A stretch of 64,000 nucleotides of DNA from Lolliginicoccus suaedae (GCF_008312885.1 NZ_VSSO01000002.1:545846-609845), one strand, 5' to 3'. Positions 51,316 through 59,804 are shown, counted from the first letter of the stretch. Notes: generated by a model from the sequence alone, not told the origin. Numbers and translations are program-made.

Positions 51316-52047
51316 GTGACCCTGGAGATCGAAAGCGTTTCCCCGGGGCCCGCATGGCCCCAATCCGGCGTCGCCCTCGATGCCCAGCCGCCCAAGGTCT
51401 TTCGCCTTCCCGGGGTGTACCGCCCGCAGGAGGACAGCATGCTGCTCGCGCGCGAGTACCTGCGCAGCGGGCTAGCCGGGCAGGGGGAAGTGCTCGATGC
51501 GTGCTGCGGCACCGGCTACCTCTCGCTGATCGCGGCCTGGAGCGGCTGCCCCTCGGTGACCGCCGTGGATTCCTCGCTGCGGGCGGTACTGTCCGCCCGG
51601 GCGAACGCTGCGGTCCTCGGCGGTCGCATCGACGTCATCCATGGCGATCTCGCGGGGCTCGCGGGCAGACGGGCGTTCGACACTATCCTCGCCAATCCGC
51701 CCTACGTCCCCTGGTTCGACGAGGGCGCCGCGCGCCCCTGTACCAAATGGGACGCGGGCCGCGATGGTCGCAGTGTCATCGATGTGCTGTGCCTCGCGGC
51801 GCAGCGGCTGCTGCGGCCCGGAGGGACGCTGCTGATGGTGCACTCCGCGATCAGCGGCGTCGAGGAGACGCTCGATGCGCTCGGCCGCGAGGGGCTCGAC
51901 GCGTCGGTCTCCGCTCGCCAGCGCATTCCGTTCGGCCCAGTGATGCGCCGCCGCAGGGAGGCCCTGGTGCGAGCAGGCTATCTCGATCCGTGCCAGTCGC
52001 TCGAGGAGATCGTTGTTGTCCGGGCCAGCAAGCCGGCACGCCCATGA
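51316..52047 (+). CDS. HemK2/PrmC-like methyltransferase
   Basis: A 243-residue SAM-dependent methyltransferase. The lead-in GVYRPQEDSMLL and motif I DACCGTGYLS (61-70) precede the NPPYVPW motif (127-133), the signature of enzymes that methylate Gln or Asn side chains or N6-adenine. The true substrate is unknown; a separate prmC for release factors is expected elsewhere. GTG start after GGGAGG. The stop overlaps the CDGSH gene (ATGA). Confidence 0.85.
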   Translation: MTLEIESVSPGPAWPQSGVALDAQPPKVFRLPGVYRPQEDSMLLAREYLRSGLAGQGEVLDACCGTGYLSLIAAWSGCPSVTAVDSSLRAVLSARANAAVLGGRIDVIHGDLAGLAGRRAFDTILANPPYVPWFDEGAARPCTKWDAGRDGRSVIDVLCLAAQRLLRPGGTLLMVHSAISGVEETLDALGREGLDASVSARQRIPFGPVMRRRREALVRAGYLDPCQSLEEIVVVRASKPARP

Positions 52048-52259
52048 AGTGCCTGCGCTACACCGCCGATGGTCCGCTGCTGGTGCCCGGACCGGTGCGG
52101 ATCGAGCTGCCGGATGGAACCGTCGCCGAGTCCGACCGGGTCACGGTGGCGCTGTGCTTGTGCCGCAGGAGCCGGATCTTCCCGTTCTGCGACACGAGCC
52201 ACCGGAGGAAGCGCAAGCCCCGCACCGAACGGCGCCAGGACGGCACGGAAAAGGCCTAG
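52044..52259 (+). CDS. CDGSH iron-sulfur domain protein
   Basis: A 71-residue protein with one CDGSH-type motif, C38-x-C40 ... PFC49-DTS-H53, which holds a redox-active 2Fe-2S cluster with three Cys and one His. The N-terminal part is a short beta segment. It is coupled to the methyltransferase by an ATGA overlap and overlaps the convergent heme-oxygenase-fold gene by 4 bases at the stops. Confidence 0.9.
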   Translation: MKCLRYTADGPLLVPGPVRIELPDGTVAESDRVTVALCLCRRSRIFPFCDTSHRRKRKPRTERRQDGTEKA

Positions 52260-53296
52260 CGCAGGCTCGTGCGCCCTTCCTCCCAGGCGCCGAGCAGCCG
52301 CGCCGACAAGCGATCCTCCAGGAATTCGCTCGCTCCGATGCCGAAGCTGACCTCCTCGCGCATCGACGGATGGTCCCGCAGCAGCGCATCCACGACATCA
52401 GTGCGCATGAGCTGCTCGTGGACAGCATCCGCCTCGATGTGCTCGCGGTAGAAGTGAACGCACGCCTCGGGAGCACCGAGCCGGTCGAGAGCATCCGTCA
52501 TCACTTGCGCGCCCGGCCCGTTGGAGATCTCCGCCGCAGCGAACATGCCCACCAGCGCGCCGAGGCGCGAGCGGTGCAACCCGCACAATGACATGAAGTT
52601 CACTGTGGCCAACATCTCGGCGGGCACCTGGTCGAGGTAGGCGAGGTACCGCGAATCGAGGTCCGCGGCGTCCATCAGGCCGGCGAAGAGGCGGGAGTGC
52701 ATGCGCTCATGCTGCCCGCCGCCATACTCATCGAACTCCACGGCCACGAGCGCGGCCTTGGGCCGGCCCGTCAGGCGCGGGATCGCCCATGCCTGCGGGT
52801 CGGCTTCCTTCAACTGGTAGACGGAGCGCTGGATGAACAGCTCGCGCATCTGCTCCCACGTGCCAGTGTCGCGCAGGAACGTGCCCACGGTGCCGGTGCC
52901 CGGCGCGGGAGCGCACAGGTCCTCGAGCGACTGGACGGGATCGTCGAGGCGCACGTGCTCGCGCAGCACCGCGAGGAACAACTCCTCGAGCGCGGCGCGC
53001 ACGCCGAGCAGCGCGGGATGCCATTCCCATTCCGGATCCGTGCCGGCGAAGCCGTGGTAGTGCAGCTCGTAGCACACGGTGAGCGCGAGCTGCACGTCCT
53101 CGCCCAGCGCATCGCCGCTCCGCGCAAGTGCGGCCAGCTCGCGCAATCCATCGTCGGGAACATTCTCGGGCCGGCGGGCCAATGCCTCGATGAGTCGTGC
53201 GGAGACCGGGCCTCGAGACGGCGGCAGCGGCGGACTGGCCAGCGGCGAGGGCGTGGCGGGCGGATGCTCGGCAACGGCGGGCTGATGGGGGCTCAT
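52256..53296 (-). CDS. Iron-containing redox enzyme family protein (heme-oxygenase fold)
   Basis: A 346-residue helical protein of the heme-oxygenase/TenA/PqqC-like fold. Potential iron ligands are E and H in FDEYGGGQHERMHSRLF and in CVHFYREHIEADAVHEQ. The first 40 residues are Pro-rich and disordered. The ATG at 53296 gives MSPHQPAVAEH. An open frame continues to 53491 without similarity. It faces the CDGSH and methyltransferase genes, a trio often seen together in actinobacteria. Substrate unknown. Confidence 0.82.
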   Translation of the reverse strand: MSPHQPAVAEHPPATPSPLASPPLPPSRGPVSARLIEALARRPENVPDDGLRELAALARSGDALGEDVQLALTVCYELHYHGFAGTDPEWEWHPALLGVRAALEELFLAVLREHVRLDDPVQSLEDLCAPAPGTGTVGTFLRDTGTWEQMRELFIQRSVYQLKEADPQAWAIPRLTGRPKAALVAVEFDEYGGGQHERMHSRLFAGLMDAADLDSRYLAYLDQVPAEMLATVNFMSLCGLHRSRLGALVGMFAAAEISNGPGAQVMTDALDRLGAPEACVHFYREHIEADAVHEQLMRTDVVDALLRDHPSMREEVSFGIGASEFLEDRLSARLLGAWEEGRTSLR

Positions 53297-53305
53297 GGCG
53301 CGTGG

Positions 53306-53332
53306 GTTCCCCGGGGCCTTGGGAGGTAAACC
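53306..53332 (-). promoter_or_regulatory. Possible SigF-type promoter of the heme-oxygenase-fold gene
   Basis: On the minus strand GGTTT (53332-53328), a 16-base spacer and GGGAAC (53311-53306) match SigF with one mismatch in the -10. Transcription would start within a few bases of the ATG at 53296, giving a leaderless or near-leaderless mRNA. Confidence 0.45.
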
Positions 53333-53445
53333 TCGCCCTGCCCTGGCCGGGCGGCAGCATCCTTGCCCGAGGGACGGTGGCAGTGGCGAATATTCCGCGT
53401 TCCAGCGGGTAGCACACCAGGGAAGCCACAACGAGGAGGAGACCG

Positions 53446-54078
53446 ATGACCCAGCCCCAGGCGAACCAGCCCCGCGCGCTCGCTCTGGCATGCAGCCTCA
53501 AGCCCAGCAGCGAGAGCTCGAGCAGCGACCTGCTCGCCAGGCAGATCCTCGACGCGCTGGCGGAGCACGGCGTGCGCGGCTCGTCCGTGCGCGTGGCCGA
53601 CCATGTCATCCCGCCCGGGGTGGGGCACGAGATGAGCGACGACGACGCGTGGCCCGCCATCCGCGAGGAAGTGCTCGCCTCCGATGTGCTCCTGCTATGC
53701 ACGCCGATCTGGCTCGGGCATCCCTCGAGCCTGGCCCAGCGCGTGCTCGAGCGGCTCAACGCTGACCTGAGCGAGACCGGGGAGGACGGTCGGCCGATCA
53801 TGTTCGACAAGGTGGCGGTGGTGGGCATCGTCGGCAACGAGGATGGCGCGCACAAGGTGACGGCGGACCTGTTCCAGGGCCTCGCCGATCTCGGGTTCAC
53901 CGTTCCCGCGCACGGATCCGCCTACTGGGTGGGCGAGGCCAGGGGCGGCACGGACTACCAGGATCTCGACGAGATGCCAGCCGGGCTGGAGGGCAATATC
54001 AGCAATCTCGCGCGCAATGCCGCCCACCTGGCCGGGCTGCTCTCCCGCACCCCCTACCCGGCACCACCGAGCGACTAG
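53446..54078 (+). CDS. Flavodoxin-fold NADPH-dependent FMN reductase
   Basis: A 210-residue flavodoxin-like protein. The phosphate-binding loop is CSLKPSSESSSSD, and LLLCTPIWLGHPSSLAQRVLERL matches the FMN-reductase/WrbA-type flavin site. Good AGGAGGAG ribosome-binding site. A GGGTAG (53407-53412) upstream could be a SigF -10, but no clear -35 is seen. It may feed electrons to the iron proteins nearby; this is inference. Confidence 0.87.
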   Translation: MTQPQANQPRALALACSLKPSSESSSSDLLARQILDALAEHGVRGSSVRVADHVIPPGVGHEMSDDDAWPAIREEVLASDVLLLCTPIWLGHPSSLAQRVLERLNADLSETGEDGRPIMFDKVAVVGIVGNEDGAHKVTADLFQGLADLGFTVPAHGSAYWVGEARGGTDYQDLDEMPAGLEGNISNLARNAAHLAGLLSRTPYPAPPSD

Positions 54079-54114
54079 CCCCCCGGACCACCCCCACGAG
54101 AGGAGGCCACGATC

Positions 54115-54396
54115 ATGGCCGAGGATGAACGCGATCGCCAGGATGTGACACCGCCGCAGGATAGCGGCGACCCGGACCAGGTGGAGAGCGACCCGGCATC
54201 GCTCAATAGCGCCGAGTACGTCGACGAGGATCGCCTGGGCGAGAATCCGCTCACCGGGGCGATGGCCCCGCCGGATGACTGGTCGGAGGCCGATGCGTAT
54301 GGCACTACTCCCCGCGAGCAGAAGGAGGGGGAGACGCTCGACGACAGGCTCGAGCAGGAGGAGCCTGATATCCAGCCCGGCGAATCGCCGCCGTAG
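54115..54396 (+). CDS. DUF5709 small acidic protein
   Basis: A 93-residue acidic, probably disordered protein. The C-terminal GTTPREQKEGETLDDRLEQE is the DUF5709 signature. It starts 36 bases after the flavodoxin-fold gene with a GAGAGGAGG site, so both are likely one transcript. DUF5709 genes often occur near stress genes; function unknown. Confidence 0.8.
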   Translation: MAEDERDRQDVTPPQDSGDPDQVESDPASLNSAEYVDEDRLGENPLTGAMAPPDDWSEADAYGTTPREQKEGETLDDRLEQEEPDIQPGESPP

Positions 54397-54407
54397 CCGG
54401 ATCCGCA

Positions 54408-54445
54408 GCGAGGGCCCCGGGCACGATGGTGCCCGGGGCCCTCGC
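54408..54445. terminator. Bidirectional terminator
   Basis: A 17-bp perfect stem (54408-54424 with 54429-54445) with a 4-base loop lies between the DUF5709 gene and the convergent small membrane protein gene. Confidence 0.88.
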
Positions 54446-54465
54446 TTCCTGTTGCGGGAGGGCCG

Positions 54466-54762
54466 TCAGATGTCGAGCGGGCCCTTGCCCTCGGTGGATA
54501 GCTGGCGGTCCTTCGTCTCGAGATGCGTCCGGCGCTTGCGCCGCGCCTGCCAGAGCCAGGCAACAGCCGCCGCCGCGACGAGCGCGACGCAGCTCGCGCC
54601 GGCGATCCACGCCGGGCCGGAGGATCCCGTGCCCGCTGCGTAGAGGGTGAGGGCCAGCGCGACCACCGATAGCAGGATGAACAAGTACGCGAGCCGCGCG
54701 AGGGCTCGTCCAGCCTTGTCGGGGAACGACGCTTCCTGTCCAGGAATCTCGGGATCCTTCAT
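54466..54762 (-). CDS. Small two-helix membrane protein
   Basis: A 98-residue protein with two membrane helices (about residues 23-45 LARLAYLFILLSVVALALTL and 51-72) and a basic cytoplasmic tail (RRKRRTHLETKDRQ). The ATG at 54762 follows GGAGGCA. It is 74 bases downstream of the baeRF2 gene and may be its operon partner. Not recognised further. Confidence 0.75.
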   Translation of the reverse strand: MKDPEIPGQEASFPDKAGRALARLAYLFILLSVVALALTLYAAGTGSSGPAWIAGASCVALVAAAAVAWLWQARRKRRTHLETKDRQLSTEGKGPLDI

Positions 54763-54836
54763 GAGAATGCCTCCATTTCGAACGTCGGGGTTGTGGGCCA
54801 GCCGCCCACCGCGACGGTGGCTGATCCTGGAGCGGG

Positions 54837-55922
54837 CTAGCCCTGCTGCGCGTAGCGATCGCTCATCGCCAGCGCGGGCGCCCGCAGGATCGCGCCGATC
54901 CCGTCCTCGAACCTCACGTCCTCCTTGTCGCACACGATGATCTCCGCGCCCTGCTGGATGGACGTGGCGACGACGGCATCGGCCTCGCGGGTGTCGGTCT
55001 CGGGGGCGGGTGCCTCCTCGCGGTCGAGGCGGCGCGCCACGAGCAACGTGTCGACATTGCCCTGCTGCAGGTTCGCTGCGATGGTGTGGAGGCCATCGAC
55101 GGCATAGCCGGATGAGCGTCCCGACTCGATGCGGAACCGCTCGAGCGCCTCGGCGACCTTCTCGGACTGCCGCTTGCGCACGAGGTCGGTGATGGCGTCC
55201 TCGAGCTGGGCATCATCGGTGCCCTCGGCGCGGCCGCCGCCGGTCACTTGATGAGCGATTGCGCGCACATCGTCGGGCAGCAGTTGCTCGATGCTGGTGC
55301 GTGCCTGCACCTCGCCCGCGAGCACCAGGATCGACGGGCGGATCTCGCGCGCCGCCGCAGCGAGATGATCCGCGGTGTCCCGATGGTTCCGATCGATCAT
55401 CTCCTCCGTGCGTTCCTCGACGCGTGCCCAGCTGAACCGGTCACCGACGTTCGCCTTGTGCACGGGATGGCGCTCCTGGTCCTCCGAGTCCGAGGCGAGA
55501 GTATGGCCGTACTCATCGATGCAGCGCACGTCCACGCCGGTGCGATCGACCTCGGCGACCATGATGGTCTGCCGGGTGACACCATGCTCGAACAGCGGGA
55601 GCAGGTGCGGCATGAGCGAGAACCGCGCGTCGGGCTGGTCCGGGACGAAGGGAAGCTCCTCGTCGACGACGACGGAGTCCTCCGAGAACACCAGTGCCCG
55701 GCCCCGCCTGCCGATCGGCGGACGCCAGCGCTCGCTCAGCGACTGGATCCGATCGACGAGAGCATCCGGTGCTCCCTGCTCGCGCGCCCGCGCCGCGATG
55801 TCCCGCCAGCGCAGCTCGCGCGCCTTGCCCGCATCCTCGGTGTTGTGAGAATCATCGATATAGATCGATAGGAACGGCCCGTGGGCGTTCTCCAGGCGGT
55901 CCTTCAGTTCCTTGATGTCCAT
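54837..55922 (-). CDS. baeRF2/Balon-like ribosome hibernation candidate (Rv2629-like)
   Basis: A 361-residue protein of the bacterial archaeo-eukaryotic release-factor-like group 2. It aligns along its length with M. tuberculosis Rv2629 in my recall: GPFLSIYIDDSHNTEDA, GRRGRALVFSED, VAEVDRTGVDVRCIDEYG, HPVHKANVGDRFSW and DHLAAAAREIRPSILVLAGEVQART. Balon from Psychrobacter and its mycobacterial homologue sit in the ribosomal A site in dormancy. It starts directly after the stop of the Rieske-FAD gene (TGAATG), so both form an operon, with the small membrane protein last. Confidence 0.85.
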   Translation of the reverse strand: MDIKELKDRLENAHGPFLSIYIDDSHNTEDAGKARELRWRDIAARAREQGAPDALVDRIQSLSERWRPPIGRRGRALVFSEDSVVVDEELPFVPDQPDARFSLMPHLLPLFEHGVTRQTIMVAEVDRTGVDVRCIDEYGHTLASDSEDQERHPVHKANVGDRFSWARVEERTEEMIDRNHRDTADHLAAAAREIRPSILVLAGEVQARTSIEQLLPDDVRAIAHQVTGGGRAEGTDDAQLEDAITDLVRKRQSEKVAEALERFRIESGRSSGYAVDGLHTIAANLQQGNVDTLLVARRLDREEAPAPETDTREADAVVATSIQQGAEIIVCDKEDVRFEDGIGAILRAPALAMSDRYAQQG

Positions 55923-57443
55923 TCAGGATCGACTTCCTTTCCATTCCAGTGTTCGGCAGGGCCCGAGGCCCCGGGTCGCCGGACCCTCGATGAGGCTGCC
56001 ATCGGGCTCGAAGCGCGACCCATGCAACGGGCAGTCCCAGGTGCGCTCTGCCCTGTTCCAGGCGAGCAGGCCCTTCAGGTGCGGGCAGATCGCCGAGACC
56101 GTGCAGGTTGCCCCGTCCACGGTGCTCGTGGCGACCGGTCGCCACCGATGCCAGTGGACGTATCCCTCGCCCTCCGCCGGGGGCTCGCGCCGTGGTTGCG
56201 CTAGCCGTGGTAGTCCTGCCGCTAGCGCGGTGCCCACGTGCGCGTTCAGCGACAGGAAGCTGGGGAGCCTGCGCGTGATGAGCGCGCGCTGGCTATCGAA
56301 CAGCTCCATGCCGGGCGCGTCCGAGCCCGTGATGCGGGCAGCGAGGATTCGTCCCGCGGCGATTCCGTTGGTCATGCCCCATTTCGCGTAGCCGCTCGCC
56401 ATCAGGACCCCGGTGCTTCCCGCGAGCAAGCGGCCGACGAGCGGCAGCCCATCGATGCTGCGGTAGTCCTGGGCGGACCATTGGTGGGAAGGGGCCAGCC
56501 CGGGGAAATACCGGGCGGTCCAGTCGCGGAGGTCGCGCTCGCGCTCGCGCGTATCGCTCGCCCGGCCCGTGACATGACCATTCCCGCCGACGAGCAAGTG
56601 ATCCGGCGTGGAGCGCACCGACCGCGAGGGTGCGTTTTCCGGGGGGTCTATCGATACGTACATGCCTTCCGGCCGCAACGCATCCGGGGCGAGCGGGTAG
56701 GCGGCGAGGTAGGAGCGCTGCGGCTCGAGGGTGGCGAAGAATCCGCCCCGGTCGAGGATGGGGGTGCCCGTCGCGAGCACCACGCGGTCAGTGGCGATAT
56801 CGCCCTGCGAGGTGTGGACGGTCGTCGCGCCCGACATGGTGGCGCCGCGCGCGGTGATGCCCTCGAGGATGGTGCCGCCGAGCTCGATGATCGCCTCGGC
56901 GAGGGCCACAGAGAGCTCCACCGGGTCGCATTGCGCCTGGCGCTCGAGGCCGACGAACCCCGCGATGGGGAAGGGGAGGTAGTCCAGCGGGGCGCCGCGT
57001 CCCCAGCCCACGTCGAGCCCGGCGGCGCGGGCTGCCTCCGCCTCGCGGTGCAGGGCAGGGAGGGTGGCCTCGTCCTGGGCGATGGAGTACGCGGAGCGCT
57101 CCTGCGTCGCGACCCCGGCGCTGGCGCAGAACTGGCGCAACCATTCGAGCGCCGATTGGTTGGTCGCCACGTACTCGCGCGCCGCGTCCGCCCCGTGGGT
57201 ACGGGTGATCCTGCTGATCCGGTCACCCTGCAGGCACGTGGCTTTCGCGGTGGTCTTGCCGGTGGTGAGGCCCGCGACGCCATGCCGGTCGATGAGCGTC
57301 ACAACGATGCCCGCGCGCGCGCACTCGAGGCCGCACACGAGCCCGGTCAGGCCAGCGCCAATGATCAGCACCTCGGTGGCGGCGGGCGCGGAGATGGCGC
57401 GCGGGGCGGGGTGCGAGCGCGTGTCGAGCCAGAGTGATCCCAT
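55923..57443 (-). CDS. FAD-dependent oxidoreductase with C-terminal Rieske domain
   Basis: A 506-residue protein. Residues 1-390 are a DadA/GlpD-like FAD oxidoreductase with VLIIGAGLTGLVCGLECARA and the TTGKTTAKATCLQGDRISR segment. The C-terminal Rieske 2Fe-2S domain has C453-P-H455 and C471-P-L-H474. Such proteins move electrons from an amine or other substrate to the 2Fe-2S centre; the substrate is unknown. The ATG at 57443 has almost no leader after a possible SigF promoter. First gene of the operon with the baeRF2 protein. Confidence 0.88.
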   Translation of the reverse strand: MGSLWLDTRSHPAPRAISAPAATEVLIIGAGLTGLVCGLECARAGIVVTLIDRHGVAGLTTGKTTAKATCLQGDRISRITRTHGADAAREYVATNQSALEWLRQFCASAGVATQERSAYSIAQDEATLPALHREAEAARAAGLDVGWGRGAPLDYLPFPIAGFVGLERQAQCDPVELSVALAEAIIELGGTILEGITARGATMSGATTVHTSQGDIATDRVVLATGTPILDRGGFFATLEPQRSYLAAYPLAPDALRPEGMYVSIDPPENAPSRSVRSTPDHLLVGGNGHVTGRASDTRERERDLRDWTARYFPGLAPSHQWSAQDYRSIDGLPLVGRLLAGSTGVLMASGYAKWGMTNGIAAGRILAARITGSDAPGMELFDSQRALITRRLPSFLSLNAHVGTALAAGLPRLAQPRREPPAEGEGYVHWHRWRPVATSTVDGATCTVSAICPHLKGLLAWNRAERTWDCPLHGSRFEPDGSLIEGPATRGLGPCRTLEWKGSRS

Positions 57444-57452
57444 GGGGAGGGG

Positions 57453-57479
57453 CTACCACGCTGGAGGGGCTCCTAATCC
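57453..57479 (-). promoter_or_regulatory. Weak SigF-like promoter of the Rieske-baeRF2 operon
   Basis: On the minus strand GGATT (57479-57475), a 16-base spacer and TGGTAG (57458-57453). The -35 fits GGWWT; the -10 has two mismatches to GGGTAY. Start would be within about 10 bases of the ATG. Confidence 0.35.
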
Positions 57480-57552
57480 TCGCGGCACTGATCTCCTGTG
57501 CCTTCCCCTGCTCGACTAGCCCCCGCGAGCACCTCCCGTGACCAGACCGTGA

Positions 57553-57579
57553 GGTTTGGCGGCGGGCAGGAACGGGTAC
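57553..57579 (+). promoter_or_regulatory. SigF-type promoter of the glycosyltransferase gene
   Basis: GGTTT (57553-57557), a 16-base spacer and GGGTAC (57574-57579) are a full match to the mycobacterial SigF pattern GGWWT-N16-GGGTAY. The leader to the ATG at 57702 is about 115 bases. Confidence 0.82.
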
Positions 57580-57701
57580 CAGAGAATTCATGGCAGAACC
57601 CCACCGATCGCTCTCGGTACTGGCATGGCAGGTGCATGGCCCGTGGATGTCAGCCTTCGCGCAGGGCCCGCACCGCTCTCTCGTCCCAGGAAAGGCCTGA
57701 T

Positions 57702-58916
57702 ATGCGAATCGCGATGGTATCCGAGCACGCGAGCCCTCTCGCGACCCCCGGAACGGTGGACTCGGGCGGGCAGAGCGTTCATGTCGCGGCACTGTCCGCA
57801 GCGCTGGCGCGCCGCGGCAACGACGTGGTGGTCTATACGCGGCGCGATGCCGGGGAACTGCCCGAGCAGGTGTCGAGCGAGGACGGGTATCGAGTCGTCC
57901 ATGTGCCGGCGGGGCCGCCGAGCCGAATCCCGAAGGACGAGATCATGCCCCACATGACCGAGTTCGCCCGGTTCCTGCGGGCCGACTGGGTGGTGGACCC
58001 CCCGGATGTGGCTCATGCGCATTTCTGGATGTCGGGCATCGCCACGCAACTGGTCTCGCGCGTCCTCGGCACACCGACGGTCCAGACGTTTCATGCGCTG
58101 GGCTCGGTGAAGCGACGGTTCCAGGGCGAGGAGCACACGAGCTCGGACGGGCGCATCCGCACCGAGCGTGCCATCGCCCGGGCGGCTTCCCGGGTGATCG
58201 CGACGAGCTCGGAGGAGGCTTTCGAGCTCGCGCGGATGGGCGTGCCAGGGACACGGATCTCGCGCGTGCCGTGCGGTGTCGATCTGGATGCATTCCGCCC
58301 GGCGGCCCAGCAGCAGCGAGCCGGGGGTGGTCGCAAGCGCATCGTTTCGGTGGGCAGCCTGGTGCCGCGCAAGGGATTTGATATCGCTATCAGGGCGGTG
58401 GCGCACATCCCGTCGGCGGAGCTGGTCATCGCGGGCGGACCGGAGCCAGCGCGGCTCGAGCAGGACGCCGAGGCCCGGCGCTTGCGCTCGCTGGCACGCG
58501 AGCTCGGGGTGGAGGAGCGCGTGCGCTTGCTCGGCCAGGTGCCGCGCGAGGAGATGCCCGGTCTGTTGCAGTCAGCGGACGTGGTGCTGTGCACTCCGCG
58601 CCACGAACCATTCGGGATGGTGCCGCTCGAGGCGATGGCGTGCGGGGTGCCGGTGGTGGCCCATGCGGTCGGCGGCCTTCCCGATACCGTTGTCGATGGC
58701 GTCACCGGGGTGCTGGTGCCGCCCCAGCGGCCCCGCCTGCTGGTCAATGCGTTGTGCCACGTGCTTTCCCGGCCAGCGCTCGCGGAGGCCTGGGGAATCG
58801 CTGGCCGTGATCGCGCGGTGGCCCGCTATTCGTGGGACCAGATCGCGGCAGAGACGGAGCATGCCTACTTGCATGCAGTGCCCGCGCCCAGCGGTGCGCT
58901 CGGGCGCGGTTCCTGA
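57702..58916 (+). CDS. GT4-family glycosyltransferase
   Basis: A 404-residue retaining glycosyltransferase of the GT-B fold. The N-terminal domain has SGGQSVHVAALSAALARRGN and VAHAHFWMSGIA; the C-terminal donor domain has VGSLVPRKGFDIAIRAV and the E-x7-E motif in HEPFGMVPLEAMACG. The ATG at 57702 follows GGAAAGG; the frame is open to 57498 without similarity. Acceptor unknown. It is under a strong SigF-type promoter. Confidence 0.9.
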   Translation: MRIAMVSEHASPLATPGTVDSGGQSVHVAALSAALARRGNDVVVYTRRDAGELPEQVSSEDGYRVVHVPAGPPSRIPKDEIMPHMTEFARFLRADWVVDPPDVAHAHFWMSGIATQLVSRVLGTPTVQTFHALGSVKRRFQGEEHTSSDGRIRTERAIARAASRVIATSSEEAFELARMGVPGTRISRVPCGVDLDAFRPAAQQQRAGGGRKRIVSVGSLVPRKGFDIAIRAVAHIPSAELVIAGGPEPARLEQDAEARRLRSLARELGVEERVRLLGQVPREEMPGLLQSADVVLCTPRHEPFGMVPLEAMACGVPVVAHAVGGLPDTVVDGVTGVLVPPQRPRLLVNALCHVLSRPALAEAWGIAGRDRAVARYSWDQIAAETEHAYLHAVPAPSGALGRGS

Positions 58917-58929
58917 TCGATGCGGGCTG

Positions 58930-59067
58930 CTAGTCGTCGTCGGGGTGCTTGGCCGTAGGGTTTCCGGTGGGGCGCTCCTCGTCCACGGACGGGGCCTTGC
59001 CTGCTTTCCATCGGAATGCCCAGACCGCTATCAAAACCAGCAGCGCGGCGATCACGATAAGTTCCAT
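58930..59067 (-). CDS. Small single-helix membrane protein
   Basis: A 45-residue protein: one membrane helix (residues 2-19, ELIVIAALLVLIAVWAF) and a charged cytoplasmic tail ending HPDDD. Start at 59067, or 59115 with 16 more residues. No strong ribosome-binding site. Too short to place in a family; coding is likely from the clean helix-tail layout. Confidence 0.5.
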   Translation of the reverse strand: MELIVIAALLVLIAVWAFRWKAGKAPSVDEERPTGNPTAKHPDDD

Positions 59068-59276
59068 TTTGTTATTATATTTGTCCGTCGGCAAGGGTTC
59101 AATCAAATGTGACATTTCCGTACGCGAACTCAGGTTGAATATTGCATTAAGTATCCATTTACATTAAAGGCACGGTAAAGCTTGCTCAAAAGGCCAGCGG
59201 ATTGGTTGCGGCGCGCGTCACATTCGGGGAGTGTTGTTGGTGGGGATGAACTGCACTCAACGGGTGAGGAGTCGAT

Positions 59277-59672
59277 ATGGGTCCAATAGGGACCGGCCAC
59301 GATAAGGACGCGAGAGATCTCGCGCATCACCGGAGCGCCTCGCGGCAGCAGGTGCGCCTAGCGGTATTCCAGGGAGAGCTTGATGCCACGAGCCACGAGG
59401 AGCTAGCACGCACCCTGGACGAACTGCTGGAAACGCCAGAACCGATCATTGTTGATCTTTCCGGCTCGCGCTTCTGCAGCGCCTCCTGCATCGAGCTCAT
59501 AGCCCAGCGCGCCCAGCACGCGCAGGCGATGAGGATCGATTTCTCGGTCATGGCGCCACGGTTCATGGCGCGATGCTTCGAGCTGCACGAGCCGGCGCCA
59601 CGCGTCATACCCGGCCATCGGCCGCTCTCTGCCGGGGCCGAGAGGAAGTTCGTGCACATCTACACCGTCTAG
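59277..59672 (+). CDS. STAS-domain protein, anti-anti-sigma-like
   Basis: A 131-residue STAS protein. The phosphorylation loop reads DLSGSRFCSASCIELI: Ser70 sits at the usual phospho-Ser place, with Cys67 and Cys71 beside it and Cys100 further on. RsfA of M. tuberculosis, which frees SigF from UsfX, is redox-controlled through Cys, so a similar role is possible here. ATG after GAGGAG. A weak SigF-like site (GGTTG-N17-GGGGAG, 59204-59231) lies upstream. Confidence 0.8.
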   Translation: MGPIGTGHDKDARDLAHHRSASRQQVRLAVFQGELDATSHEELARTLDELLETPEPIIVDLSGSRFCSASCIELIAQRAQHAQAMRIDFSVMAPRFMARCFELHEPAPRVIPGHRPLSAGAERKFVHIYTV

Positions 59673-59680
59673 CCGGTACG

Positions 59681-59707
59681 GGTTTCGCCGGGCGCCGAGC
59701 AGGGTAT
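59681..59707 (+). promoter_or_regulatory. SigF-type promoter before GCS2 relic and membrane protein
   Basis: GGTTT (59681-59685), a 16-base spacer and GGGTAT (59702-59707) match the SigF consensus completely. It follows the STAS gene by 9 bases and would drive the region 59714-60575. Confidence 0.82.
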
Positions 59708-59804
59708 GCACGGCTAGCCGGACCAGGCGCGCCTCATTCCAGGTCCTCGGACTAGTCGAGAGGACCATGATGCTCAGGACCAATCCGCTCCCAGGCCCCG
59801 ATGA

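Noticed and set aside
53390-53412. SigF promoter before the flavodoxin-fold gene
   Set aside because: The GGGTAG -10 is good, but the expected -35 position reads GCGAA, too far from GGWWT.
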